Notes: a model not told the origin generated them from the letters alone. A stretch of DNA of 64,000 nt from Neostethus bicornis (GCA_902685375.1 LR738541.1:29846008-29910007), one strand, 5' to 3'. Counted from the stretch's first letter, positions 22,101-33,184 are shown. A program made the numbers and translations.

Positions 22101-23900
22101 AAAGCGAGGGTGGGGACACTCCACAGATAGACATACATTGTAATAGTGTGAAATGATCAGGACATAGGATGGTGATATTTAAGTTAAAAATTGCAGAATA
22201 TATCCAACACAAAGGATAAATAAAATGCAAAATACAAAGTAAACATTCTCACTTTTCAAACAGGCAATGTCTGCGCTACCTAAAGCTTTTTTTTTTCCCT
22301 TAGAAGTAACTGTGAGTCAGTGATGTGGATTCAAATAAAAGCAGTTACATGCTGTACTGATCTTTGTGGTTTCAGATAAAAGAATGACAGGATCATAGTG
22401 TCCTTTTTCCTAATTAAATCAAATGAAATGTTGCATATATGTGTTGTTCCACAGGAGGGTATCGTGGCTTTGGATCAAAAGTAAAGCTGACATGAGCCCG
22501 ACCGAACTTAAAAATTTCAGGGATAGATTCTGTTTGTTTGATTGGTAAAATTAGAAGCTTTGTTTTTATCCTTCTTAATTGATTTAGATCATCGCCATCA
22601 TATCCAAGGTATTCCAGTTTCTGTCTGTAAAAGAAAACCAGTGGCCATCATAATTCACACCAAAGTTAACTAAGATTTTCTTTTTTCCAAATTGTTGATT
22701 TTGGAAATCTATGTTGCATTATTTAGTGTCACTTTACAACAAAGACACATAAAATTGTTTTTTTCAGAAATTTTTATCAAAACTTCACATAGCAAAACAT
22801 TGGTCATTAAATAACCCATATAACCACAAAGTTTTAGAGTTCAATGTATTCAGATCATTTTAAAATTTTTGGACAAATGAGCTCACGTGTTGAAAATAAG
22901 GTCTATTCCTACGTCAGTCTTGTCCGGTTAAACTTCTTCCTCAAAATTTTACGAGTTGGATCAAACTAAAAGATGAATAAACATATTACTGGTAGCAACT
23001 CAAGATGTTCATATTTTTTCAAGTTGCATCTTCATGAATCCAGAAAATCTCACAGAAAATAAGAAAACCCCACATAGTGGCACAATAGTACATCTTGTAG
23101 TACAAATACATTTCAAATTTTCCAAAAAAAAAAGTTTTGTGCACTATTTTCTGTTTTATCTAAAGTAAGAAACCAAAATGATAAAGATAAAATGATTCCT
23201 TTTGAAATTAAATTGAAAAGATCAGTTTTTTTTTTTTTTTTTTATTTAAATGGTTTTAGTATCTGATCAGACAAACCAATTTGAATTTGCTCACAGGAAT
23301 GACATGTTCATCATATTTTTTATAAGCTAAGCAGTGAGATACTTGAGTGTGGAAGATAATAAATCAAACAAACACATAAAAATATGTCATTTTAAAATCC
23401 AATCCTTCAATAAAATTCATGCACACACCTAATTTAGTTCCTGAAACAGTGAAGAACACATCCATCTGATCTCCACCACTGGTGGAAGTGTATTAGCTAT
23501 AGACTGTTCAAACAGTTTTCATTTGTCCTGTTTGATCTGCAGTGTGTTTATTTCAGAGGTGACACCCTCTTCCCTAATCCTACACTGTTTTTATCATGGA
23601 AATGTTTCTTCAAGTAAACAGCAGCAGCTAAGCATCGTCTAGTGCTGAAGTCGCTACTTAAGCTTTCGAAAGCTTTGCCATTACCACAGCCATTCAGTAT
23701 AACTTAGAGTCCAAGTCTGGGGTCTCTTTTCTCTTTGAAGTGAAAAGAGACAGTCAGGGGTGAAGTCAGGGAGGAAACAGGCTGATGCATGTTCCTCTGC
23801 AGACAAAGTGACCTGAAAAAAACTTTGGGACAAACTTTAACATTTGCATAAGTAGAGTGAAGACAGTCTCAACAGGTTTGATGTCTCTATCTATAATAAG
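19126..23900. other. Gene-free upstream region of eomes
   Basis: No exon and no clear element is seen in 4.8 kb. The sequence is AT-rich with many poly-T runs. The relatively repeat-poor state close upstream of a developmental transcription factor gene fits a cis-regulatory domain, but no element can be called from one sequence. Confidence 0.35.
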
Positions 23901-23904
23901 ATTA

Positions 23905-24150
23905 TATAAAATTAAACATTGGATTTAAGTGGAGGAAGAACTTTTATCACACATCTGACTAATTTGTCATACATTAAACTGCAATCAGTTTAATGTGATT
24001 GCAGTTATTTGCACTTGCATCATTGTAAGTGCATCATTGCACTTACAATTTAGTAAGTGCGAGCACAGGAATTGTGCTCGCACTTACTAAAATAATCTTA
24101 CATGGAGATAATTTTATGTTTTTAGGTTTCCAAAAGACCATCATTATTAA
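23905..24150 (+). repeat. Direct repeat A' (left flank of the T-box duplicate)
   Basis: The segment matches 24615-24895: taaacatt, cttttatcacaca, taaaataatct, ggagataat, ttatg and aaaagaccatcattattaa occur in the same order. It differs by a hairpin-rich insert (about 23975-24091) and lacks about 100 bp found in the right copy. The repeats bracket the T-box pseudo-exons. Confidence 0.75.
23971..24091. repeat. Chain of overlapping inverted repeats (hairpin cluster 2)
   Basis: Four perfect inverted repeats follow one another. Arms are 23971-23980/23987-23996 (acattaaact), 23977-23986/23997-24006 (aactgcaatc), 24022-24033/24038-24049 (attgtaagtgca) and 24049-24067/24073-24091 (19 bp, starting tttagtaagtgc, 5-base loop). 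Successive pairs share sequence, and the homologous direct repeat at 24672-24720 lacks them. Confidence 0.92.
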
Positions 24151-24162
24151 ATGGTGGGTCTC

Positions 24163-24625
24163 ACAGATTGGCTTTACCTATTGCAGGTAGAGCCCTCCAA
24201 CATACCTCTTCTTCTTTTGGCATTTCCCTTCGGGGTCGCCACAGCAAGTCAGTTTCTTCCATCTAACTCTTTTCATCTTCCATCTAACTTTTCACTCTTC
24301 CATCTAACTCCCTCCAACATACCTCTGCGGCTCAATATCCACTGTCATCAGACTGAGATGATCATCACCAAGCAAATCAGGTCAGAATGACACACATTTC
24401 ATTTTCATAGACACCCAGATTTCTGTATAAGAATTGATTGAAATGTGTCTGCAGGCGGTTGTTTCCTTTCCTGAGTCTTAACATCACTGGTCTGAACATG
24501 ACAGCACATTATAGTGTGTTTGTGGAGGTGGTCCTGGTGGATACAAACCATTGGAGGTTCCAGGGAGAGAAATGGGTCACCTGTGGGAAAGAAGACGAAA
24601 ACAATCAAGATGGATATGAATTTAA
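24163..24625 (+). pseudogene. Partial tandem duplicate of eomes T-box exons 1-2
   Basis: This is a copy of the 3' end of eomes exon 1, intron 1 and exon 2. It matches 26978-27318 closely, intron included. The exon 1 part reads HQTEMIITKQ before an intact GT donor at 24380. The exon 2 part (24472-24625) starts after an intact cag acceptor and reads LFPFLSLNITGLNMTAHY, VFVEVVLVD and NHWRFQGEKWVTCGK without a stop. Differences include F>L, A>V, P>T and G>E at T-box positions. The exon 2 donor is lost (ag/gtagaa became ag/atggat), so reading continues to a stop at 24686. Exons 3-6 and the exon 1 start are absent. A LINE fragment sits inside the exon 1 part. It is probably non-functional. Confidence 0.9.
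24193..24326 (-). mobile_element. LINE family A fragment with 17-bp target-site duplication
   Basis: The 100-bp insert (24210-24309) begins with the reverse family tail tttcccttcggggtcgcc. It is flanked by the perfect 17-bp direct repeat ccctccaacatacctct at 24193-24209 and 24310-24326. It contains a short tandem catctaact repeat at its 5' end. It inserted into the duplicated exon 1 after the duplication, because the parent exon lacks it. Confidence 0.88.
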
Positions 24626-24895
24626 ACATTTAGTTTACGTGGAACAAGACCTTTTATCACACACAGACTCATTTATCCTAGATTAAACCAAAATCAAATC
24701 AGTAATCTGTGGTCTTATTGCCAAAATAATCTCACAAGGAGATAATGTTATGCTTTTATTCTATGTGAATGGGATTGTGAATGACTTTATACAGTTCTGC
24801 AGTTCTGTAGTCCAGAACAAACGTCCTCTCTGAGGACAGTAAAATTGACCTTTATAGGTTTTTATGTTTCTAAAAGACCATCATTATTAACTTAA
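24615..24895 (+). repeat. Direct repeat A (right flank of the T-box duplicate)
   Basis: This is the right partner of 23905-24150. It begins where the duplicated exon 2 loses its similarity to eomes. It keeps about 100 bp (around 24758-24860) that the left copy lacks. Confidence 0.75.
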
Positions 24896-25084
24896 TAGAC
24901 TAATACTGGTAAAAAATTTGGCGTTTTTTGTTGTAATATTTGAATGATTTGAACTTTGATAATCTCAGATAGATTGTTACTTGTCAGATGGACCAAGAGG
25001 AAGCCTCTTTCTTACATCCCACTGCTGTGATGCTGAGGATCCCCTGCTCCTCCTCTGATGATCAGATGTGATAAAGAGCTGCTG

Positions 25085-25263
25085 TCTGTGCGTCATGGTC
25101 ACACACAGACAGTGCGCAGCGCACAGAGCGGCTCTGCGCCTCTTCACAGCGCTACACCATTTAAATCCATTTCTGAAGCAGAGATAAAATGATCTTTTAC
25201 TCTGAATGAAGTTTTTATTTTGTTTAATGAAACTAACTGAAGATCAGAACTTGGATCCTGCAT
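25085..25263 (+). promoter_or_regulatory. Candidate eomes promoter and non-coding first exon
   Basis: This is a locally GC-richer patch (cgcagcgcacagagcggctc) about 1.4 kb before the coding start. It ends in a consensus splice donor, catg|gtaagt, at 25264. It could be a 5' UTR exon spliced to an acceptor such as the ccaccag at 26484-26490. None of the acceptors tested gives an in-frame join to the eomes ATG, so it would be non-coding. Confidence 0.35.
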
Positions 25264-26189
25264 GGTAAGTTTATTTCATTTAATATTATTTGATAAAATT
25301 TTGTTTGAAAGTTTATTCCACTATTTTAGGCTAAACTAACATATTTCCATAAAAGTTACAAATGACAAAGTATGTAGTTTATTTTTTGCTGTAACTCATA
25401 TTTTTTACTTTAAGAAACAAAAATCTAAATGTGATTTCCAAACGTTTTTTCCCCCTCCTTCCAGAAGGATTTGGTTAATCTTGTTTCTGTCTGATCTAAG
25501 AAGCATCACAGGTTTCTTCAAACGGAAAAGTAATTGGCCATTTCCCCTGTTTCAGTCCCGATGGGAAGTAGGAGATCATCAGGACTGAATAGATGCAAAT
25601 TAACTCTGAATAATAACAGAAGAAAAGGAAATGTGTTTACTCAACATTTTACAGTTTTTGTGTGTTTCAACAAATGCAGGAGTTGTTCCACAACTCAATC
25701 TTTTTCTTTTCTTTTTTTTTTTTTGCAAAAAAAGGCCAAATTGGATGTTTTTTTTTTAAAAAAAAAAATCAAAATAAAATCAATTTGAGTTTAATTTTTA
25801 ACCCTTAGAAATTATTTAAAAACTAAAGAATCTAATAAATATTTAACTATCTTTCACTTTAAATTGTTCAAAAATACTCTGCACATGCCAATTTTTTATT
25901 TAAAAAAATAAACTTCAATTCATCAGTGAAGTTTTAAATTTTGCAAACTTTATTTAGTTAAAAGTAACGGGATTATTCTGAAGCGGCCCTTACAGATTAG
26001 ATATAAAATTATGACGCTTTCTGACAGAATTAACCTAGACAAAAAGGATATTCCATTTTTTCTAAATGAATAAAAATAATTGGAAATGTGTTATAAATTG
26101 CAAAGTGTAAAATTGGTCGGATTTATTTTCTTTTTTTTTCTTTTGTTCAGTTTAATGCGTGAAGGCCAGGATTTTTTTTCCCATCCTCT

Positions 26190-26300
26190 AAACCACTCAT
26201 TCCTAACGGGGTTGCGGGTTGTATCGGATTTTATCCTGGCTGATTTCAGGCGATAAGCAGGGTACACCCGTACAGGTCGCCAGTCTGTTTCGGGGCCAGT
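26190..26300 (-). mobile_element. V-SINE/DANA-like fragment, minus strand
   Basis: In reverse orientation it shows the 3' blocks of the family: actggcgacctgtacgg, gtgtaccctgcttatcgcc and aatcagccaggataaaatcc. It lies about 0.3 kb upstream of the eomes start codon. Confidence 0.55.
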
Positions 26301-26596
26301 ATTTTTTGTCTTGAAATAAATTGAAAAAATAGAGCAAAAAATTTTAATTAAACAAAACAGTGCAAGAACTCCAAATAATAAGAAATGTTCTGCACTTTTT
26401 AAATGTAGGCCCTGTTATTCCACATTTAGCCTTTAAAGTAACTAAAATAATGTTTCGTTTACTTTTTTATTTCTCTTGTTTGAACCACCAGATTCACCTG
26501 GACGCTTTCTAAGAAGATCCCAGATCGTAAAGATCTTCTAGTGAACCCAAAACAGGAATTTAAGGAAAGAAATAAAGAAAAAAAAGAGCTAAAATT

Positions 26597-29567
26597 ATGC
26601 TCGGTGGAGAAGGAGAAAACAGCGCATTTTCCGCAAAAGCAGCTGCGGATGAGAGGCGCAAATCTCCGTCTGTAGACGTAGATGATGCTCCTCCAGCAAA
26701 CAGATTCCCAGATCAAGGATCTGATCGTTACTACATACCCCCCAGCATTCCTAAGCAGACCCCAGAAGCAACCAACCCCTGCTCTTTTCTACCATACCCT
26801 CCTGGAGGACCTGTGTACCCCTCCAGCTCCACCAGGTACTCCTCTTCTCTCCACCTAGGATCAGTCCTGCCTCCTTCAGGTTTTTCTCCTCCAGCTGGTG
26901 GACGTAGTCACTTTGCCCCCTCATACCCTCTTGGACAGACTCCTGCCTGTATCTACCCCGCTTACACGAGTTCTAACATGGCTCTACCTGGTGCAGGGAT
27001 GAGGGCACAGGTTTACCTCTGTAACAGACCTCTTTGGCTCAAGTTCCATCGTCATCAGACTGAGATGATCATCACCAAGCAGGGCAGGTCAGAATGACAC
27101 ACATTTTATTTTTCATCCAACACTTAAATTCCCGTGTAAGAATTTATTGAAATGTGTCTGCAGGAGGATGTTTCCTTTCCTGAGTTTTAACATCACTGGT
27201 CTGAACATGACAGCCCATTATAATGTGTTTGTGGAGGTGGTCCTGGCAGATCCAAACCATTGGAGGTTCCAGGGTGGGAAATGGGTGACCTGTGGGAAAG
27301 CGGACAACAGCAATCAAGGTAGAATTTTTATAGCAAATTGGCAAAAAAACAAAAAAAAAAAACAACCCAAAAACAATTCAGTGATCTGTTAATTTTTTTT
27401 TAATTTCTAGGTTTGTCATGCTTTCAATAAGATGTTCATCTTCAAACTTTTTTTGTTCTGTTTCTTTTGTAAATATAATCTTGCAATATTGAGCTAAATA
27501 ATTGCAATTTCAGTGGATTTTTAAAAAGGTTAGATTCTTTGTGTCTTAATTTCTCTAACTTGTGACTAGGGAACAAAGTCTACATCCATCCTGAATCTCC
27601 AAACACAGGGGCTCATTGGATGAGGCAGGAAATCTCTTTCAGCAAACTAAAACTCACAAATAATAAAGGAACTAGTCACAACACCACCCAGGTAAAAAAA
27701 AAAAAAGAATATTTATTAACTATTTTTTTTCTTTTAAAAATGTTTGATTTGAAGTTGGCTTTATTTATTCAAATTGTTTTATTAAATGTAATTGTTTTCT
27801 TCAGTATACTTTCAAAGTGTTTTTATTAATAATTAGAAATGAGCTTATTGTATTCAGAAGAAAATTAATCCTGTAACAAATTATATTTATAACATCAACA
27901 GCATTTTGAGAATGATCTTGCTTTTCCAAAAATGATCTTTATAGTTAAAAAAAAAGAAAAGAAAAAAGATATAAATGTGTTTAACAGAATGCAAGACTTT
28001 AAAATTCTAATACAATTGTGTTCTAAAATAATTATGATCTAATAAAAAATGAGATCAGAATAAATTATGAAAAGGCTAGAACATAGGGGCATGTTTTACT
28101 GGATATAGAAAAAAATGGTTGAAATGTATTATTTTATTTAATTAGTAGTGCTGAACTCTAGCTATGTGCTTCTTTTCTGTAGATGATTGTTTTACAGTCA
28201 CTGCATAAATACCAGCCTCGGCTGCACATTGTGGAGGTGACTGAAGATGGTGTGGAAGACATCAACAATGATCTGAAGACCCAGTGTTTTACTTTTCCAG
28301 AAACCCAATTCATCGCCGTCACTGCCTACCAGAATACTGATGTAAGTTAGAGATATTGTTAAGTCTTTAGAGTTTAAAGCTTCTTTCAAACTTTTTTAAA
28401 AAATGATGTTACAACGCAATGAACAAGACATTAATTAGTTTGTTCTTATCCTAAATAACAAGTCAATAAAACATAGTGAAATATCACATTTTAATGTTCA
28501 GTCTGTGGAAAACTTTTAAGCAGAGTTTTAGAATTATGGTGATAATGTCTGATAAATTTATTAAAACTATTTTTTATATTGTTTCATATTGACCATGACT
28601 TTATTTTATGCTTTTTAAAATCCAGATCACACAGTTAAAAATTGATCACAACCCGTTTGCCAAAGGATTCAGAGATAACTACGATTCGTGAGTATTTCAG
28701 AATAAATTATATTCTATAGTAACATATTTTTTCCTCATGTATTGAATAATCTTATTTAACATGCCTAAATGATGTGTTTTGTATTTTAGGATGTATACAG
28801 CTCCAGAGAGCGATCGCCTCACTCCATCTCCGACGGACTCCCCTCGTGCCCACCAAATTGTCCCAGGTACTCGCTATACCATGCAGCCCCTCTTTCAGGA
28901 CCAGTTTGTCAACAACCTTCCCCAAAATCGCTTCTACAACTGTGAAAGAGCCGTTCCACAGACCAGCAGCCTTCTGTCACCTCAGACTGAAGATGGAACA
29001 TCACAGAGGTGGTTTGTCACCTCTATGCAGCAAGGGGCAAACGGTCCAAGTGCCGGAAACAAGCTTGACTTGACCCCATATGAGGGGGATTATTCAAGCC
29101 CCCTCCTTCCTTATGGTATCAAATCTTTGTCCATGCAAACCTCTCACGCTCTCAGCTACTACCCAGACTCTCCTTTTGCCACCATGTCTTCTGGGTGGGG
29201 ATCAAGAGCAGCATACCAAAGAAAAATCACCCCAAGTTTGCCTTGGTCCCCGAGACCAAGTCCCACTGCTACTTTTTCAGAAGACTCAGACAAAACTAAA
29301 CCACAGATGGAAGAGCTGGTGAATGGAGGTGAAGCTATGATAAGTTCTTGGACAGAAAACCAAACAACAGCTCTATCCACAGATAAGGCTGAAACATTTT
29401 CCATGGCTTGCAAGCGAAGGCGTTTGTCTCTTAATGGTGCCAGTACAGAGGATTCACCCACCAAGTGTGATGACTTAGCCTCTGTTTCCACAAGCAGTTC
29501 ATACAGTAAAGAACCGTCCCAGTCCAAAGGCATAGCACCGTACTATTCATTTTATGCAAACCCATGA
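26597..29567 (+). CDS. eomes: Eomesodermin, T-box transcription factor
   Basis: Eomesodermin is a nuclear T-box factor of the Tbr1/Eomes/T-bet group, acting in mesendoderm, forebrain and lymphocyte programmes. The coding exons are 26597-27087, 27164-27318, 27570-27691, 28183-28341, 28626-28687 and 28790-29567, joining to 588 codons with GT-AG junctions in phase. The T-box covers about residues 138-330, from QVYLCNRPLWLKFHRHQTEM to FAKGFRDNYDS. The sequences VTEDGVED and SDRLTPSPTDSPR after the T-box point to eomes rather than tbr1 or tbx21. The C-terminus has GIKSLSMQTSHALSYYPD, a KRRR basic run and ends YYSFYANP. The start is the first Met after a TAA at 26573. The N-terminal arm is about 137 residues, against roughly 270 in human. 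Whether this is eomesa or eomesb cannot be settled here. Confidence 0.95.
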
Positions 29568-30030
29568 GTTCATGCCTAAAAACACCGCATCATCTTGCTT
29601 TATTGTTAATGTGCAATTGTCAGTATGAACATATATTTTTTGTTTTTTCGTTTTTGGGCAGCTACACCAAGAAAAAACAAAATATGACTGCAAGTATTCA
29701 ATTTTCTATCATACGCTTATGGTTTTTTTTGTTTGTTTTTTTAATTCTTTACATGAAGTTCAATTTTTGAAAGTTTTGACAAATATAATGAAATGATCTT
29801 TTTGGAAAAGAAAACTAAAAAAAAAAAAAAAACCCCAATGTGATATATGTTTTGTTGTTGTATACATTGAAGTATCTATCTTGACAGTGAGAATATGATT
29901 ACGTGTTGAGAGATTATTTATTGAAGGCCTTTACATGGTTTATGTGCACTCTGAAAATGTGAATATGCTGTATGCAACTTCACAACAAAGATTTGCTATT
30001 TGATAATAAAAAATGCATGTGTTAATTCAT
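29568..30030 (+). other. eomes 3' UTR
   Basis: This AT-rich stretch follows the eomes stop and holds several TTTTTATT and poly-A runs. The first well-placed polyadenylation signal is at 30005, so the UTR is about 450 bases. Confidence 0.55.
30005..30010 (+). terminator. Candidate eomes polyadenylation signal AATAAA
   Basis: AATAAA is followed within 20-30 bases by a TGTGTT-type downstream element (gcatgtgttaatt). It is 440 bases past the stop codon. Confidence 0.5.
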
Positions 30031-31477
30031 TAATTCAAGCTTTTAATTAATTGATATGAACAGTTTTGACTGCAAATTTGTGTATGTATTTGATTTATTT
30101 GCATTTTAGACTGTTAGTTAACTCACTGTTCAATGAGTTCTTAATGTGGACTTTGTCTCCATCCAGTGGCCATATTTTATTACTACCAAATTGAGTGAAC
30201 ATTTTCTTTTTTCAAAAAGAAATTATTAAAATAATTCTTAAAAAGTAAAGCAATATTTTTTTCCCAAGTTTTATGCAGGCAAGAAAATTATTTTAATTTT
30301 TCAGATAAATAATTTGCACAAAAGTTTAATTAGTGTGCATTCATCACAAGATCAATCAATTCATCACTGCATCAATCTGTAAGGATACATGTTAAGCATG
30401 GAAAGTGTGCAATCTAACATTTTTATTTTATAGTGATTGATTTTTTTTTCTTAAAATTCAGCCTAATTCTGTAATTAATTGTATTTTCCACTATGCTTAA
30501 AATAGCTTTGACTTTATAAAACATCAATCTGGCATTAGAGAGTTATGGTGCCATCTCATCAGCCACACAAAAAAGACAGAAAAATCACAAGATCGTTTGA
30601 TTTTATTGAATAAATGAATAAATAAAAGTATGAACAGATAAATAAATGTGTCTGAATGATGGTTGTGCTGAAATCTGGCACCTCAGCTTGTTTTCTTTCA
30701 GGCAGTCAGGAGTTGACAGCAGTAACATTGACTCTTATTTCTGGAAAAATATTTTTAATCTCAGCTCAACCAACGATCGGTTCAAGAGATCTGTTTGAAA
30801 ACATCTAAATGCACCTTATCTGTAAGTCTGATTACTTGTTACGCGTTGTTTATTGAGTTTTTTTAACTGTTCCAGATAGCTTTAAGTTGGTTAGCATCGA
30901 TGCTAGCCTGTTAGCTTTCAGAGCTAACGCATGTACTGACGATCATCAACGCAGATGCTAACGTCATGATCATTTATAAATAAGAGATTGATAGCGACTT
31001 AATAGTTGTTATTATTCATTTTCACAACTGATGATTTATTTTCAAGACCCCGATTGTTTTTCAGGTAACACGATGAAAGGTCAGTGTCTGTTAATGTTTT
31101 TCTTTCTCATAAAAACAGTGATCAGGATGAAATCAACACACACGCAGTCAGTGTACAAGCTAGCAAATTTAAAAACACTACACGACATGAAAAAGGTGTG
31201 ATCAAAGGTGTTTAGTGACAAATAAGACAAAAGATGACACATTCTATTGTTTGATCTAGATCTGTCATGAGGGAGTGTGATCGATTTGTTTTTTACTTTT
31301 TTATTTAACTCTATAGAAACACGTGTTCCGTTAGAATTTCGCCCAAATCTAAATTCAGAGTTGGATTCTATGTCTCAGATTGATTGTGTTTACTCTTCTT
31401 CATCCTCTGATTGTGTTTGCTTCCTCTTGCATTCTTCACACAATGAACTGATTTGTTTTCTTAACTCTTCTAAAAGG
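30031..31477. other. eomes-ankib1 intergenic stretch
   Basis: No coding exon is seen. A ttagcatcgatgctagcc patch at about 30891 and its surroundings are palindrome-rich. An ankib1 first exon or promoter could lie here or near 32900-33110, but none can be placed. Confidence 0.35.
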
Positions 31478-32190
31478 GTGGAATGCCCCCTGCAGGTCAG
31501 GGACAGGGTCCTGCCCCATGTGGAAGGAGTTTAAGTATCTCAGGGTCTTGTTCACAAGTGGGGGAAGGATGGAGCGGGATGTTGACATACGGATTGGTGT
31601 GGTGTCCGAAATATTTACGATGCTGCACTGGTCTGTCGTAATGAAGAAAGAGCTGAGACGTAAAGCAAAGCTCTCGATTTACAAGTTAATCGACATTCCT
31701 ACCCTCACCTATGATGGTCATAGGTGAGGGTCATCATAGGTGAGGGATCATCATAGGTTAGGGTACCAATGGTGCTCACGAGATCACGTGAGATCTTTTA
31801 CGTGATCTTGTGAAAGAACGAGATTGCAGATACAAGCAGCTGAAATGAGCTTCCTATGTAGGGTGGCTGGGGATTCAATCAGAGATAGAGTGAGGAGCTC
31901 TGCTATCCAAGAGGAGCTCAGAGTAGAGCGGTTGCTCCTCCGGGTCGAGAGAAGCCAGATGGGGGTGGTTCGGTATGAGGTGTTTTGGGTATGATCCACC
32001 AGGAGGAGAACTAGGTGCAGAGCCTGGACCGCTGGAGAGACTATGTCTCACAGCTGCCCGGGAACGCCTTGGAATCGTCCTGGGTAAAGTGGAGGATGCA
32101 GCCTGGTTGAGAGAAGCCTAGGTTTCTCTTCTGGGGCTGTTGGCCCCATGACCTGGCCCCTGATTAGCAAAAAACGACGGAATAAAACTC
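31478..32190 (+). mobile_element. LINE fragment (family B), rearranged
   Basis: The segment starts cctgcaggtcagggacaggg and carries WKEFKYLRVLFTSGGRMERD, then family 3' blocks (gactatgtctcacagctgcc, gtggaggatgcagcc). The middle (31701-31812) has been rearranged by inverted and direct repeats not present in the other copies. Confidence 0.75.
31701..31812. repeat. Inverted and direct repeats within a LINE (hairpin cluster 3)
   Basis: A perfect 14-bp inverted repeat (accctcacctatga 31701-31714; tcataggtgagggt 31718-31731) is followed by two further direct copies of tcatcataggt-aggg. A second inverted repeat then follows, cacgagatcacgt 31777-31789 with acgtgatcttgtg 31800-31812 (one mismatch). 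At this site the copy at 41928 simply reads atggtcaccagctgtgggt. Confidence 0.85.
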
Positions 32191-33184
32191 TTGTTAAAGA
32201 CTAAATACTCCCTTTTGTTTTAATTTTTGAGGTAGGAAGTGATTCTACACAGTCCTAAAATACTGTTGTGTTCATAAAAATTTTGGAAAAATTGAATTAG
32301 GTCACATTTTAAAGACACAAATCCAAGAATTGAATGAGGTGTAGCTATAGGATGACAAATCTTCTTTATATGTTTCTATTGTAGCTGTGGATTCAGTTCA
32401 AACAAACCTCATAGGCTCTAAATTCCTTCATGCTCTCATCCTAACTTGGGCCTGGTCAGTGTTTATGTGAACATTCCTGGCAGCTTCAAAATCCCTCCCA
32501 CGTCCTCATTTTGCTCTATCACTGCATATTTCACTCCCTCTCCTCCCTCTATTCTCTCAGATTAAAGAAAGAATCAATTTATAGAGATAAAGTAAACAGA
32601 GAAATGAGGAAACATTCATTTATTGTACAAAGTATTTCACAGTCACTCCACGTAAGGTGAGAATCATCGAAATATTTTTTAAACCTTCTCAGAAGAACAA
32701 ATGGTTGTATCTGCTGTAAATTTCCAGTCGTCTAAGGAAAAACTACATTTTAAAGTGTTCTTCATTCTGCGCAAAAAAAGTACCATTTGGATTTATGTTA
32801 CAAATGACCAGTTCATAAAGCATTACATGGTCATGTCCATATGGTGTCCAGTGACTCGCTGCATGCTATTCTCTATTTTCTTGCATTACAGTGAGTCCTG
32901 GCTACAGTACGATGAGTAGAGTTGGCATAAAGTGGCGGAAGCTCCTGGTGATGCCAGAGGAAGTCTTGTTTTTCTCTCTGTGTGAGCTTTGTACTCACTA
33001 TGTTCAGTTATTCAAAGCAACAAAAAAAAAAAAAAAAAAAAAAGAGAGGAGGTGTTTACTGTACACCGGCGTTTGTTGCAGAAAATCCTTAAAACAACTT
33101 TGAGGATGGAGTTGTAGTGACCGGTTCTCAGAGTGACCGGTTCAGCAGAGAGGATTTAACTCTTTTATGTCTTCTTTTCTTCAG

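Noticed and set aside
24438..24686. An independent small T-box gene
   Set aside because: The ATG lies in the copied intron 1 and the frame is the duplicated exon 2 running past a lost donor. No further T-box exons follow.
28779..29567. A 262-codon frame starting at an ATG, as a separate gene
   Set aside because: It is the last exon of eomes. The acceptor at 28788-28789 and the phase join it to exon 5, and the ATG at the exon start is an internal T-box-adjacent Met.
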